Part shown: positions 56,962 to 64,000 of the stretch, piece after piece
How positions within the stretch are numbered: the first letter of the stretch is position 1
Layout: each line of letters opens with the position of its first letter
From: Pseudoduganella sp.
Lineage (GTDB): Bacteria; Pseudomonadota; Gammaproteobacteria; Burkholderiales; Burkholderiaceae_D
Length of the DNA: 64,000 bases
Direction of reading: 5' to 3'
Assembly (NCBI GenBank): GCA_021323265.1
Contig: JAJTCO010000011.1
Location: 1 to 64,000, forward strand
Position numbers and translations under genes: made by a program
Notes under the pieces: model-generated
The model's input: the letters and a program-made list of their open reading frames with translations, nothing else
What the model was told of the DNA's origin: nothing
Database searches by the model: none

Positions 56962-58749
56962 ATGGGCTTTTCGAACATGAACATCGGGATGCGGTTGGCG
57001 CTGGGTTTTGCACTGGCCATCGCCATTCAGCTGGCAATGTCGCTCACGGGCATCAGCCGCCTGCGCGACAACGCGGAGTTGACGGACCGCCTGGTCAGCG
57101 ACCGCTACCTGAAAGTCCAGCTCACCAACGAATTGCGCAGCTATTCCAACCGCTCCGCCCAGGCCTTGCGCAATGCCATGCTGGCGCCGGACAAGATCAG
57201 CAGCGACGCCTTCCTGGCCAGCATGGGCGAGGCGGAGAAGACGGCCGCCGCCACCACGGCCAAGCTGGAACCCCTGTTGCAGGAGCTGGAAGCGCGCCAG
57301 CTGTTCGCCGACCAGCGCACCGCCTTCGAAGCCTTCCGCGCCAAGCGCGAAGGCGTGCTGACCATGTTCCGCGAGGGCGACCAGGACGGGGCGGTGCAGT
57401 CGCTGTTCAAGCAGGTGATCCCGCTGCAGAACACCTACTTCGGCAAGCTCGACGCCATCCTCGCCTACCAGGGCAAGCTGATGAACAGCGATGGCGAGGA
57501 AGCCACCCGCTCGGCCAACAACGCCACCATGCTGATGCTGGGCCTGCTGGTGCTGGCCACGCTGGTGTCGGTGGCGGCCGGCTACCTGATCACGCGTTCG
57601 GTGACGGTGCCGCTGCTGCAGGCGGTCTCGGTGGCGGAAGTGGTGGCGCAGGGCGACCTGAGCGCCGACATCTCGGTGCGCCGCAACGACGAGACGGGGC
57701 GCCTGCTGCACGCCCTGCGCGAAATGGTGGCCGCCCTGACCCGCACCGTGGGCGCCGTGCGCGCATCGACCGACACCATCAACACGGCGGCGGCGGAAAT
57801 CGCGGCCGGTAACATGGACCTGTCGCGCCGCACCGAGCAGCAGGCCGCCAGCCTGGAGGAAACCGCCTCGTCGATGGAGGAACTGACCTCCACCGTCAAG
57901 CAGAACGCCGACAACGCGCGCCAGGCCAACCAGCTGGTGGTGTCGGCCGCCGGCCACGCCAACGAGGGCGGCAAGGTGGTGAGCGAAGTGGTGCAGACCA
58001 TGGGCGCCATCAAGGCCAGCTCGGCGCGCATGGCCGACATCATCAGCGTCATCGACGGCATCGCCTTCCAGACCAACATCCTGGCGCTCAACGCGGCGGT
58101 GGAGGCGGCGCGCGCGGGCGAGCAGGGTCGCGGCTTCGCGGTGGTGGCGTCCGAGGTGCGCAGCCTGGCGCAGCGCAGCGCCGGCGCGGCCAAGGAGATC
58201 AAGGAGCTGATCGACGATTCGATCCAGAAGGTCGACGCGGGCGGCACCCTGGTGGACCGCGCGGGCACCACCATGCAGCAGATTGTCGGCTCCGTGCAGC
58301 AGGTGGCGGACATCATGAACGAGATCACGTCGGCCAGCCAGGAGCAGTCCTCCGGCATCGAACAGGTCAACCTTGCCATCGTGGAGATGGACAACGCGAC
58401 GCAGCAGAACGCGGCCCTGGTGGAGCAGGCGGCGGCGGCGGCGCGCAGCATGCAGGAACAATCCGAACACCTGGTGCAGGCAGTGGCGGTGTTCCGCCTG
58501 GACGCCTCGGCCAGCCAGGCGGCGCGCGCGCCGGCCGCCAGCGCGCCGCAGCCGCGCAGCACCACGCCGGCGCTGCGCCCGGCGCGTACCTCGGCGCCAG
58601 CGGTCCCCGCCAGCGATGCCGCGGACGCCACCCCGGCGACCGCAGTGGGGCGTGCCGCACGCGCCGGCACGGCACGGGCGGCGGCGCCCAAACGCGCGCC
58701 GGCACCGGCCAAGGCCAATCCGCCCGGCGACGACTGGGAAGAGTTCTAA
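56962..58749 (+). CDS. Methyl-accepting chemotaxis protein
   Basis: The 595-residue chemoreceptor has a first membrane span at about residues 10-30, a periplasmic four-helix-bundle ligand domain, a second span at about 190-212, HAMP and the conserved signalling hairpin ([20 protein letters not shown]). The very C-terminus, after a Pro/Ala-rich linker, is DDWEEF, a tether of the xWxxF type that docks CheR/CheB. The ATG at 56962 is preferred because an upstream frame extension is not protein-like. The ligand is unknown. Confidence 0.95.
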   Translation: MGFSNMNIGMRLALGFALAIAIQLAMSLTGISRLRDNAELTDRLVSDRYLKVQLTNELRSYSNRSAQALRNAMLAPDKISSDAFLASMGEAEKTAAATTAKLEPLLQELEARQLFADQRTAFEAFRAKREGVLTMFREGDQDGAVQSLFKQVIPLQNTYFGKLDAILAYQGKLMNSDGEEATRSANNATMLMLGLLVLATLVSVAAGYLITRSVTVPLLQAVSVAEVVAQGDLSADISVRRNDETGRLLHALREMVAALTRTVGAVRASTDTINTAAAEIAAGNMDLSRRTEQQAASLEETASSMEELTSTVKQNADNARQANQLVVSAAGHANEGGKVVSEVVQTMGAIKASSARMADIISVIDGIAFQTNILALNAAVEAARAGEQGRGFAVVASEVRSLAQRSAGAAKEIKELIDDSIQKVDAGGTLVDRAGTTMQQIVGSVQQVADIMNEITSASQEQSSGIEQVNLAIVEMDNATQQNAALVEQAAAAARSMQEQSEHLVQAVAVFRLDASASQAARAPAASAPQPRSTTPALRPARTSAPAVPASDAADATPATAVGRAARAGTARAAAPKRAPAPAKANPPGDDWEEF

Positions 58750-59555
58750 GCGGCCTGCGCGCGGAACCACTGCGCCGTCGCCTCGTCGGCCGGGAAGAAG
58801 GCTTCCATGCGCAACTCGTGCAGCGTCACGTCGCGCGGCGTGCCCAGCGTGGTGATGGTGGTGAACAGGTTCAGTTCCACGCCATCCTTGCGCACGGTGA
58901 ACGGCAGGAATGGCAGCGCGCGCCGGTCCAGGTTGGGCAGCGCGCTGGCGGCGCGGATGCCGGGCAGCGCCAGCAGTTCATCGAGCAGGGCGCTGGCCTC
59001 GCTGCCCGGGCCGTCGCCCATGGCTTCGCGCTGGATCCACTGCAGCAGATCGGCGCTGACGTCCTCCCAGTTGACGATGTAGCGGCGCAAGCCCTGCGGG
59101 TCCAGCGTCAGCCGGATGACGTTGGCGGACGAGGGCGGCCCGTCGAGCAGCCAGTGCAGCAGCGTGCCGGCCGGACCGTTGCTCATCAACAGATTCCATA
59201 AACGGTCCACCACCAGCGCCGGATAGGGCGACTGCTGCTGCAGCATGAAGTCGAGCGCCTGCTTGACCGCCTGCAGCTCCGGGTCGGACAGCTTGCGCTC
59301 CTGGTAGGCCGGGGCGAAACCGGCCGCCAGCAGCATGGTGTTGCGCTCGCGCAGGGGGATGTCCAGCACGATGCCCAGCTTCAGGATCATTTCTCGGCTG
59401 GGCTGCGAGCGCCCGCTTTCCAGGAAGCTGATGTGGCGCTGCGAGATGCCGCTCTCGGTGGCCAGGCGCAGCTGGCTGAAGCCGCGCTTGGCGCGCCAGT
59501 AGCGCATGGCCGCCGCGTAGTCGCTGAAGTATTGCCCCGGTACCGCTGCGCCCAT
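58746..59555 (-). CDS. XRE-family regulator with MmyB-type ligand domain
   Basis: The 269-residue protein has an N-terminal HTH ([20 protein letters not shown]) and a C-terminal PAS-like MmyB ligand-binding domain ([21 protein letters not shown]-type end), as in many actinobacterial and proteobacterial regulators. It lies 25 bp downstream of the SnoaL-like gene on the same strand, so the two probably form one unit. The stop overlaps that of the convergent chemoreceptor gene. Confidence 0.88.
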   Translation of the reverse strand: MGAAVPGQYFSDYAAAMRYWRAKRGFSQLRLATESGISQRHISFLESGRSQPSREMILKLGIVLDIPLRERNTMLLAAGFAPAYQERKLSDPELQAVKQALDFMLQQQSPYPALVVDRLWNLLMSNGPAGTLLHWLLDGPPSSANVIRLTLDPQGLRRYIVNWEDVSADLLQWIQREAMGDGPGSEASALLDELLALPGIRAASALPNLDRRALPFLPFTVRKDGVELNLFTTITTLGTPRDVTLHELRMEAFFPADEATAQWFRAQAA

Positions 59556-59580
59556 GTGTCCACCCTCCCGTTACCCATGA

Positions 59581-59919
59581 TTAGTCGAGGAATCCCGTCA
59601 CGCTGGCCAGGCGGCCGTCGGCCGCCAGCACCGCCATGTCCGTGCCGCGCGCCACCGGATCGGCGTCCGGCGCTCCCAGCGTCCACGAGAAGCGTACCAT
59701 GTCGTTGTGGCTGGCCGGGGTTCCCGCCAGCACGAAGCGCATGCCGGGCAGATTGTCCTGCGCGCCGGCGATCATGGCATCGAGGCCGTCATGGCCGGCC
59801 CCCTGCATCAGCGGATCCTTGTAGGCCGCCTGCGGTGCGAAAGCTGCTTCCACTGCCAGACGGCGGGCGCCGGCATCGCGTTCGTTCCAGGCGGCGAGGT
59901 ATTTTTCGACGATTTGCAT
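59581..59919 (-). CDS. SnoaL-like (NTF2-fold) protein
   Basis: The 112-residue protein of the nuclear transport factor 2 fold has VEKYLAAWNERDAGARR at the start and FSWTLGAP and ASVTGFLD at the end. Members are small cyclases, isomerases or binding proteins; the function here is unknown. The ATG at 59919 has AAAGGAG upstream. It forms a likely two-gene operon with the XRE/MmyB regulator. Confidence 0.85.
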   Translation of the reverse strand: MQIVEKYLAAWNERDAGARRLAVEAAFAPQAAYKDPLMQGAGHDGLDAMIAGAQDNLPGMRFVLAGTPASHNDMVRFSWTLGAPDADPVARGTDMAVLAADGRLASVTGFLD

Positions 59920-60012
59920 GGTGTTTCTCCTTTGGTTGGTTGGCAGGGCCATTGTCAACGCTGGCGCGCCGTGCGACGATTACCTCTCAGGTAATCAGTA
60001 CAGGAGCTTTAC

Positions 60013-60609
60013 GTGAAATCGATATTGTTTGCGGCCAGCCTGGCCAGCATGTCCCTTTGCGGCGCAGCGGCCGCTGCACCGGCGGCGCCGGCCGCCCCCG
60101 CGCCAGTGCAGACGCGCGACGTGCCGATTGCGGATTTCATGGGCGCCGGCCGCTTGCCCCAGTCCATCGACCTGAAGGTGCCGGTCCCGGTGGAGTACAA
60201 ACCGGCCCGTATCAAGAAGATGGGCTATTCGTACTGGATGCGGCCGGCCGATGCGGTCAATGCCAGCGCCAGCAACCTGCCGAGCCGGAACGGCTACATG
60301 TACGGTTCGACCGCCACCAACGTGACGTATGAAGTGCGCACCAAGATGTTCTACGGGATCGACGACCCGGGCTCGCTGAACAAGCTGAAATTTGCCGCCA
60401 CCAACATCAAGGTGACGCCGTTCAAGGAAGGCAAGCACCCGGCCGTGCTGGTGTCGATGATCAGCAATACCACCGGCCAGCCGGCCTACTTCATGTACAT
60501 GGCCACCGGCGTCAAGAACGAAGTGTTCTTCCTGTCCTTCCGCGCGCCCGACGGGCGTCCCGACATCGGCGATGCCGTCTGGGCCAAGCTGGCCGCCAAC
60601 ATCAAATAA
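60013..60609 (+). CDS. Hypothetical secreted protein
   Basis: The 198-residue protein has a clear signal peptide (MKSILFAASLASMSLCGAAAAA) and a Pro/Ala stretch. The rest is beta-rich with no known motif; a KMGYSYWMRPAD segment and a C-terminal DIGDAVWAKLAANIK are notable. Its stop overlaps the end of the convergent glycerate kinase gene by 8 bp. No family is recognised. Confidence 0.75.
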   Translation: MKSILFAASLASMSLCGAAAAAPAAPAAPAPVQTRDVPIADFMGAGRLPQSIDLKVPVPVEYKPARIKKMGYSYWMRPADAVNASASNLPSRNGYMYGSTATNVTYEVRTKMFYGIDDPGSLNKLKFAATNIKVTPFKEGKHPAVLVSMISNTTGQPAYFMYMATGVKNEVFFLSFRAPDGRPDIGDAVWAKLAANIK

Positions 60610-61861
60610 GCAGGATCGCGCGGAAGTCGTTGACGTTGGTGCGCGTGGGGCCGGTGACCACCAGGTCGCCCAGGCCGCTGAAAAAGCCGTAGCCGTCGTT
60701 GTTGTCGAGCAGGGCGCGCGCATCGAGGCCCTGGGCGGCGGCGCGCGCCAGCGTGTCCGGCCCCAGTACGGCGCCGGCATTGTCTTCCGTGCCGTCGATG
60801 CCGTCCGTATCGCAGGCGATCGCGTGCACGCCCGGCGTGCCTTGCAGCGCGACGGCCAGCGCCAGCAGGTATTCCGCGTTGCGCCCGCCACGTCCGCTGC
60901 CGCGTACGGTGACACTGGTCTCGCCGCCGGACAGGATGACGCAGGGCGGGCGCAATGGGCTGCCGTGCGCGATCACGCCCTGCACCAGCGCCGCGTGCGC
61001 CAGCGCCACGCTGCGCGCCTCCCCCTCCAGCCGGTCGCTCAGCACCAGCGGGCGCAAGCCTTCCGCGCGCGCCGCATCGGCTGCGGCATGCAGGGCTTGC
61101 CGGGCGGTGGCGATGACTGCCACGCAATTGCGCGCCAGGCGCGGGTCGCCCGGCTTGGGCGTTTCCAGTTCCGGGTCCTCCAGCACGGCGCGCACCTGCG
61201 CGGGGATGTCGATGGCGTAGTGCTGCAGGATGCGCAAGGCGTCCTGCGCCGTCGACGCGTCGGGCAGGGTCGGGCCGCTGGCGACGACGGCCGGATCGTC
61301 GCCCGGCACGTCCGACAGCACCAGCGTGACCACATGGGCCGCACCGCAGGCCAGCGCCAGGCGCCCGCCCTTGACCGCCGACAGGTGCTTGCGCACGGTA
61401 TTGATGTGCGCGATGGGCGCCCCGCTGCGCAGCAAGGCCTGGTTGATTGCACGCTTTTGCTGCAGCGTGATGGCGCCGGCCGGCAGCGACATCAGCGCCG
61501 ACCCGCCGCCCGACATCAGGCACAGCACCATATCGTCCGGTCCCAGGCCGCGCACCGCGGCCAGCATGCGCCGCGCGGCGGCCGCGCTGGCATCGTCCGG
61601 TACCGGATGGCCGGCCTCGATCACTTCGACATGCCGCGTCGGAGCGCCATGGCCGTAGCGCGTCACCACCACGCCGCTCAGCGGTCCCTGCCAGCGCCGC
61701 TCCACGCCCTGCGCCATGCGCGCTGCCGCCTTGCCGGCGCCGATGATGACCGTGCGCCCCTTGGGCGGCGGTGGCAGGTGCGCCCCGATGGCGTCAAGCG
61801 GGTCGGCGGCGCGCAAGGCCGCGTTGAACAAGTCCATCAGCAAGGCGCGTCCGCTCTTCAC
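60602..61861 (-). CDS. Glycerate 2-kinase, GK-2/MOFRL family
   Basis: The 419-residue enzyme has the GK-2 (TtuD-like) motifs: GAGKAAARMAQGVE near residue 40, LMSGGGSALMSLP, LSDVPGDDPAVVASGPT, and the MOFRL end GGETSVTVRGSGRGGRNAE and DTDGIDG. It phosphorylates D-glycerate to 2-phosphoglycerate; TtuD relatives act in tartrate use. The GTG at 61861 overlaps the stop of the MFS gene (GTGA), so the two are coupled and likely form an uptake-plus-kinase pair. Confidence 0.93.
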   Translation of the reverse strand: MKSGRALLMDLFNAALRAADPLDAIGAHLPPPPKGRTVIIGAGKAAARMAQGVERRWQGPLSGVVVTRYGHGAPTRHVEVIEAGHPVPDDASAAAARRMLAAVRGLGPDDMVLCLMSGGGSALMSLPAGAITLQQKRAINQALLRSGAPIAHINTVRKHLSAVKGGRLALACGAAHVVTLVLSDVPGDDPAVVASGPTLPDASTAQDALRILQHYAIDIPAQVRAVLEDPELETPKPGDPRLARNCVAVIATARQALHAAADAARAEGLRPLVLSDRLEGEARSVALAHAALVQGVIAHGSPLRPPCVILSGGETSVTVRGSGRGGRNAEYLLALAVALQGTPGVHAIACDTDGIDGTEDNAGAVLGPDTLARAAAQGLDARALLDNNDGYGFFSGLGDLVVTGPTRTNVNDFRAILLI

Positions 61862-63129
61862 AGCACTTCTCCCTTCTTTCCGACGCAGGCCAGCACCAGC
61901 GCGCCCCCCACCGCCAGGCTGGCCGCCAGCAGCAGCATGCCGCTGGCCGTGCTGTGCGTGGCGTCGCGGATGGCGCCCACCAGGTAGGGGCTGACGAAGC
62001 CGGCCAGGTTGCCCAGGGAATTGATCATGGCAATGCCGGCCGCGGCCGCGGTGCCGCCCAACATGGCTGTGGGAATGCTCCAGAACACGGGGAAGGTGCT
62101 CAGGATGCCGGCCGTGGCCACGCTCAGCGCCGCCAGCGCCAGCACCGGGTTGTGCGCGGTGTAGGTCGAGGCCACCAGGCCGGCTGCGCCGACGAAGGCC
62201 GGCAGCGCCACGTGCCAGCGCCGCTCGCCGCTGCGGTCGGAGCGGCGCGCAACGACGATCATGGCCAGCGCCGCCAGGCCGTACGGTATCGCCGTGAGCA
62301 GGCCGATGTCCAGCACGTCCTGCACGCCCGCGTTGCGCACCAGCTGCGGCAGCCAGAAACCCACGCCGTACAGGCCCATCACGAACAGGAAGTACATCAG
62401 CGCCAGAATCCACACGCGGCCGCTGCCCAGCACGTGGCGCAAGCCCCATGGCGCGCGCGGTTCGCCGTCGCGCGCCAGTTCCTGCCTGAGCAGGGCCTTG
62501 GCCTCGTCGTCCAGCCAGCGCGCATCGTCGATGCCGTCGTCCAGCACGGCCAGCGTCAGCACGCCCAGCACCACGGCCGGCAGGCCTTCCAGCAGGAACA
62601 GCCACTGCCACCCGGCCAGGCCGGCCTGGCCGGCGAACTGCGACATGATCCAGCCCGACAACGGGCCGCCCAGCACGCCCGCCACCGCCACGCCGCTCAT
62701 GAAGATGGCGACGATGCGGGCGCGCCGCTGCGCCGGATACCAGTACGTCAGGTACAGGATCACGCCGGGGAAGAAGCCCGCTTCCGCCACGCCCAGCAGG
62801 AAACGCAGCACATAGAAGCTGGCCGGGCTGTTGGTAAACAGCATGGCGACCGACACCAGTCCCCAGCTCACCATGATGCGCGCGATCCAGCGCCGCGCGC
62901 CGACGCGCAGCATCAGCAGGTTGGCCGGCACCTCGAACAGGAAATAGCCGAGGAAGAAGATGCCGGCGCCCAGGCCGTACACTGTGTCGGACAGGTGCAG
63001 GTCGGCCTGCATCTGCAGCTTGGCAAAGCCGACGTTGACCCGGTCCAGGTAGGCCACCACGTAGCACAGGAACAGGAAGGGCAGCAGGCGTGCGCTGACG
63101 CGTGCGTACAGCTTGTCGGTAGTGAGCAT
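61858..63129 (-). CDS. MFS transporter, ACS family (organic anion uptake)
   Basis: The 423-residue twelve-helix transporter begins with the ACS-type pattern RLLPFLFLCYVVAYLDRVNV, then GLGAGIFFLGYFLFEVPANL. ACS members import sugar acids, tartrate or glycerate-like anions with protons. It is coupled to the glycerate kinase, which fits uptake of glycerate or tartrate. It is divergent from the prolyl oligopeptidase gene. Confidence 0.93.
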   Translation of the reverse strand: MLTTDKLYARVSARLLPFLFLCYVVAYLDRVNVGFAKLQMQADLHLSDTVYGLGAGIFFLGYFLFEVPANLLMLRVGARRWIARIMVSWGLVSVAMLFTNSPASFYVLRFLLGVAEAGFFPGVILYLTYWYPAQRRARIVAIFMSGVAVAGVLGGPLSGWIMSQFAGQAGLAGWQWLFLLEGLPAVVLGVLTLAVLDDGIDDARWLDDEAKALLRQELARDGEPRAPWGLRHVLGSGRVWILALMYFLFVMGLYGVGFWLPQLVRNAGVQDVLDIGLLTAIPYGLAALAMIVVARRSDRSGERRWHVALPAFVGAAGLVASTYTAHNPVLALAALSVATAGILSTFPVFWSIPTAMLGGTAAAAGIAMINSLGNLAGFVSPYLVGAIRDATHSTASGMLLLAASLAVGGALVLACVGKKGEVL

Positions 63130-63197
63130 TCTATTGTTGTATTTCTAACTATGACACCCTAGAATCATTGCACATTTTTCCCCGAGGAGTTCGACAA

Positions 63198-64000
63198 GTG
63201 AAGAAACGCTTTGTAGCAAGCCTGCTGCTGCCCCTGCTGGCCGCGCCGGCCCTGGCTGCCGACGTGCCGCAGCCGCCCATGGCGGCCAAGACGCAATGGA
63301 TGGAAACCCGCCATGGCGAACAGGTGATGGACGACTACCGCTGGCTGCACGACAAGAAGGACCCTGCCGTCATCGACTACCTGAACGCGGAAAACGCATA
63401 CACCGCCGCCATGACCGAAGGCATCAAGCCCTTGGCCGAGACGCTGTACAAGGAATTCAAGGACCGCACGCAACCGGTCGACCTGTCGGTACCGGCGCGG
63501 CGCGGCAAACACTACTATTACACCCGCATCGAGGCGGGCAAGCAGTACCCGCTGATGTGCCGCCGCAAGGCCGCCGCCGACGGCAGCTACGACGCCAAGG
63601 CGCCGGAAGAAATCCTGCTGGACCAGAACGCCATGGCCGAAGGCTTGAAGTTCTTCGCCCTGGGCCTGATGCTCCCCAGCCCGGACGGCAAGCTGCTGGC
63701 CTACAGCACCGACAACAACGGCTTCCGCCAGTACCAGCTGCACGTGAAGGACTTGAGCACCGGCAAGGTGCTGTCGACCAGCATGCCGCGCGTGACCAGC
63801 GCCGCCTGGGCCGCCGACAACAAGACCCTGTTCGTGGCGCAGGAAGACCCGACCACCAAGCGCTCGGACCGCGTGTTCCGCCTGCCGCTCGCAGGCCAGC
63901 CGGTCCAGGTGTTCCACGAACCGGTGGAACAGTTTGCCGTGCAGGTGGCCGCCGGCTCGGACCAGAAGCACATCTTCCTCGTGTCCAACGCCACCGATAC
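63198..64000 (+). CDS. Prolyl oligopeptidase family protein (S9A), N-terminal part
   Basis: The gene starts at GTG 63198, with GAGGAG about 8 bases upstream, and runs off the window end after about 267 residues. A signal peptide (SLLLPLLAAPALAA) precedes a prolyl-oligopeptidase beta-propeller with the family opening DDYRWLHDKKDPAVIDYLNA and YYYTRIEAGKQYPLMCRR. The catalytic Ser-Asp-His domain lies beyond the window. The signal peptide points to a periplasmic or secreted peptidase. Confidence 0.93.
   Translation, partial: MKKRFVASLLLPLLAAPALAADVPQPPMAAKTQWMETRHGEQVMDDYRWLHDKKDPAVIDYLNAENAYTAAMTEGIKPLAETLYKEFKDRTQPVDLSVPARRGKHYYYTRIEAGKQYPLMCRRKAAADGSYDAKAPEEILLDQNAMAEGLKFFALGLMLPSPDGKLLAYSTDNNGFRQYQLHVKDLSTGKVLSTSMPRVTSAAWAADNKTLFVAQEDPTTKRSDRVFRLPLAGQPVQVFHEPVEQFAVQVAAGSDQKHIFLVSNATD

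Noticed and set aside
56899-58770. 623-residue minus-strand ORF opposite the chemoreceptor
   Set aside because: Antisense shadow with His/Gly/Arg-rich low-complexity translation; the plus strand is a clear MCP.

Overview
This window looks like a chromosome segment of a Burkholderiales bacterium, most likely Oxalobacteraceae (Massilia, Duganella or a relative). The chromosomal genes are GC-rich. The housekeeping genes (ssb, uvrA, GTP-type pckG, rdgC, dinB, dsbD) have beta-proteobacterial character, and large repeat proteins with calcium-binding C-termini and DUF4214 domains are typical of that family. The assignment is inference from gene content only.

Layout. (1) 0.1-9.4 kb: a giant octapeptide-repeat protein (minus strand, frameshifted near its C-terminus), a PPC-repeat/DUF4214 surface or secreted protein (plus), and a small lipoprotein. 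(2) 9.8-26.8 kb: eight tightly overlapping minus-strand genes matching the methylation-associated defence system (MADS, mad1-mad8): HTH protein, N6-adenine methylase, AAA ATPase, TOPRIM-like partner, HsdS-like specificity subunit, NERD/double-kinase/P-loop protein, MAD7, and a HerA/FtsK-like ATPase. (3) 27.0-33.1 kb: the mobility end of the same island, more AT-rich, with an IS5-type transposase remnant, a ribbon-helix-helix-like gene facing an XRE regulator across a 12-bp palindrome, and a Tn554-like operon of three tyrosine recombinases plus a small coiled-coil protein. The second recombinase is split by a one-base frameshift. The island abuts the 3' end of ssb. (4) 33.2-64 kb: ordinary chromosome, including divergent ssb/uvrA with a LexA box, a TetR circuit with two matching operators, a GNAT gene behind a leader-peptide attenuator, pckG, a DsbD/redoxin pair next to a MocR-type regulator, a second octapeptide-repeat giant, rdgC, dinB with its own LexA box, a chemoreceptor, a glycerate kinase/MFS pair, and the start of a prolyl oligopeptidase.

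How it works together. The MADS genes are coupled by start/stop overlaps and probably form one transcript. MAD2 and MAD5 would supply sequence-specific methylation that marks self; MAD3/MAD4 and MAD6-MAD8 would supply sensing and restriction. The recombinase operon probably brought the island in. The two octapeptide-repeat proteins share an octad solenoid plus a Ca-binding tail, have no signal peptide, and are likely type I secretion substrates. No secretion genes, CRISPR arrays, tRNAs or rRNAs were seen in the window.
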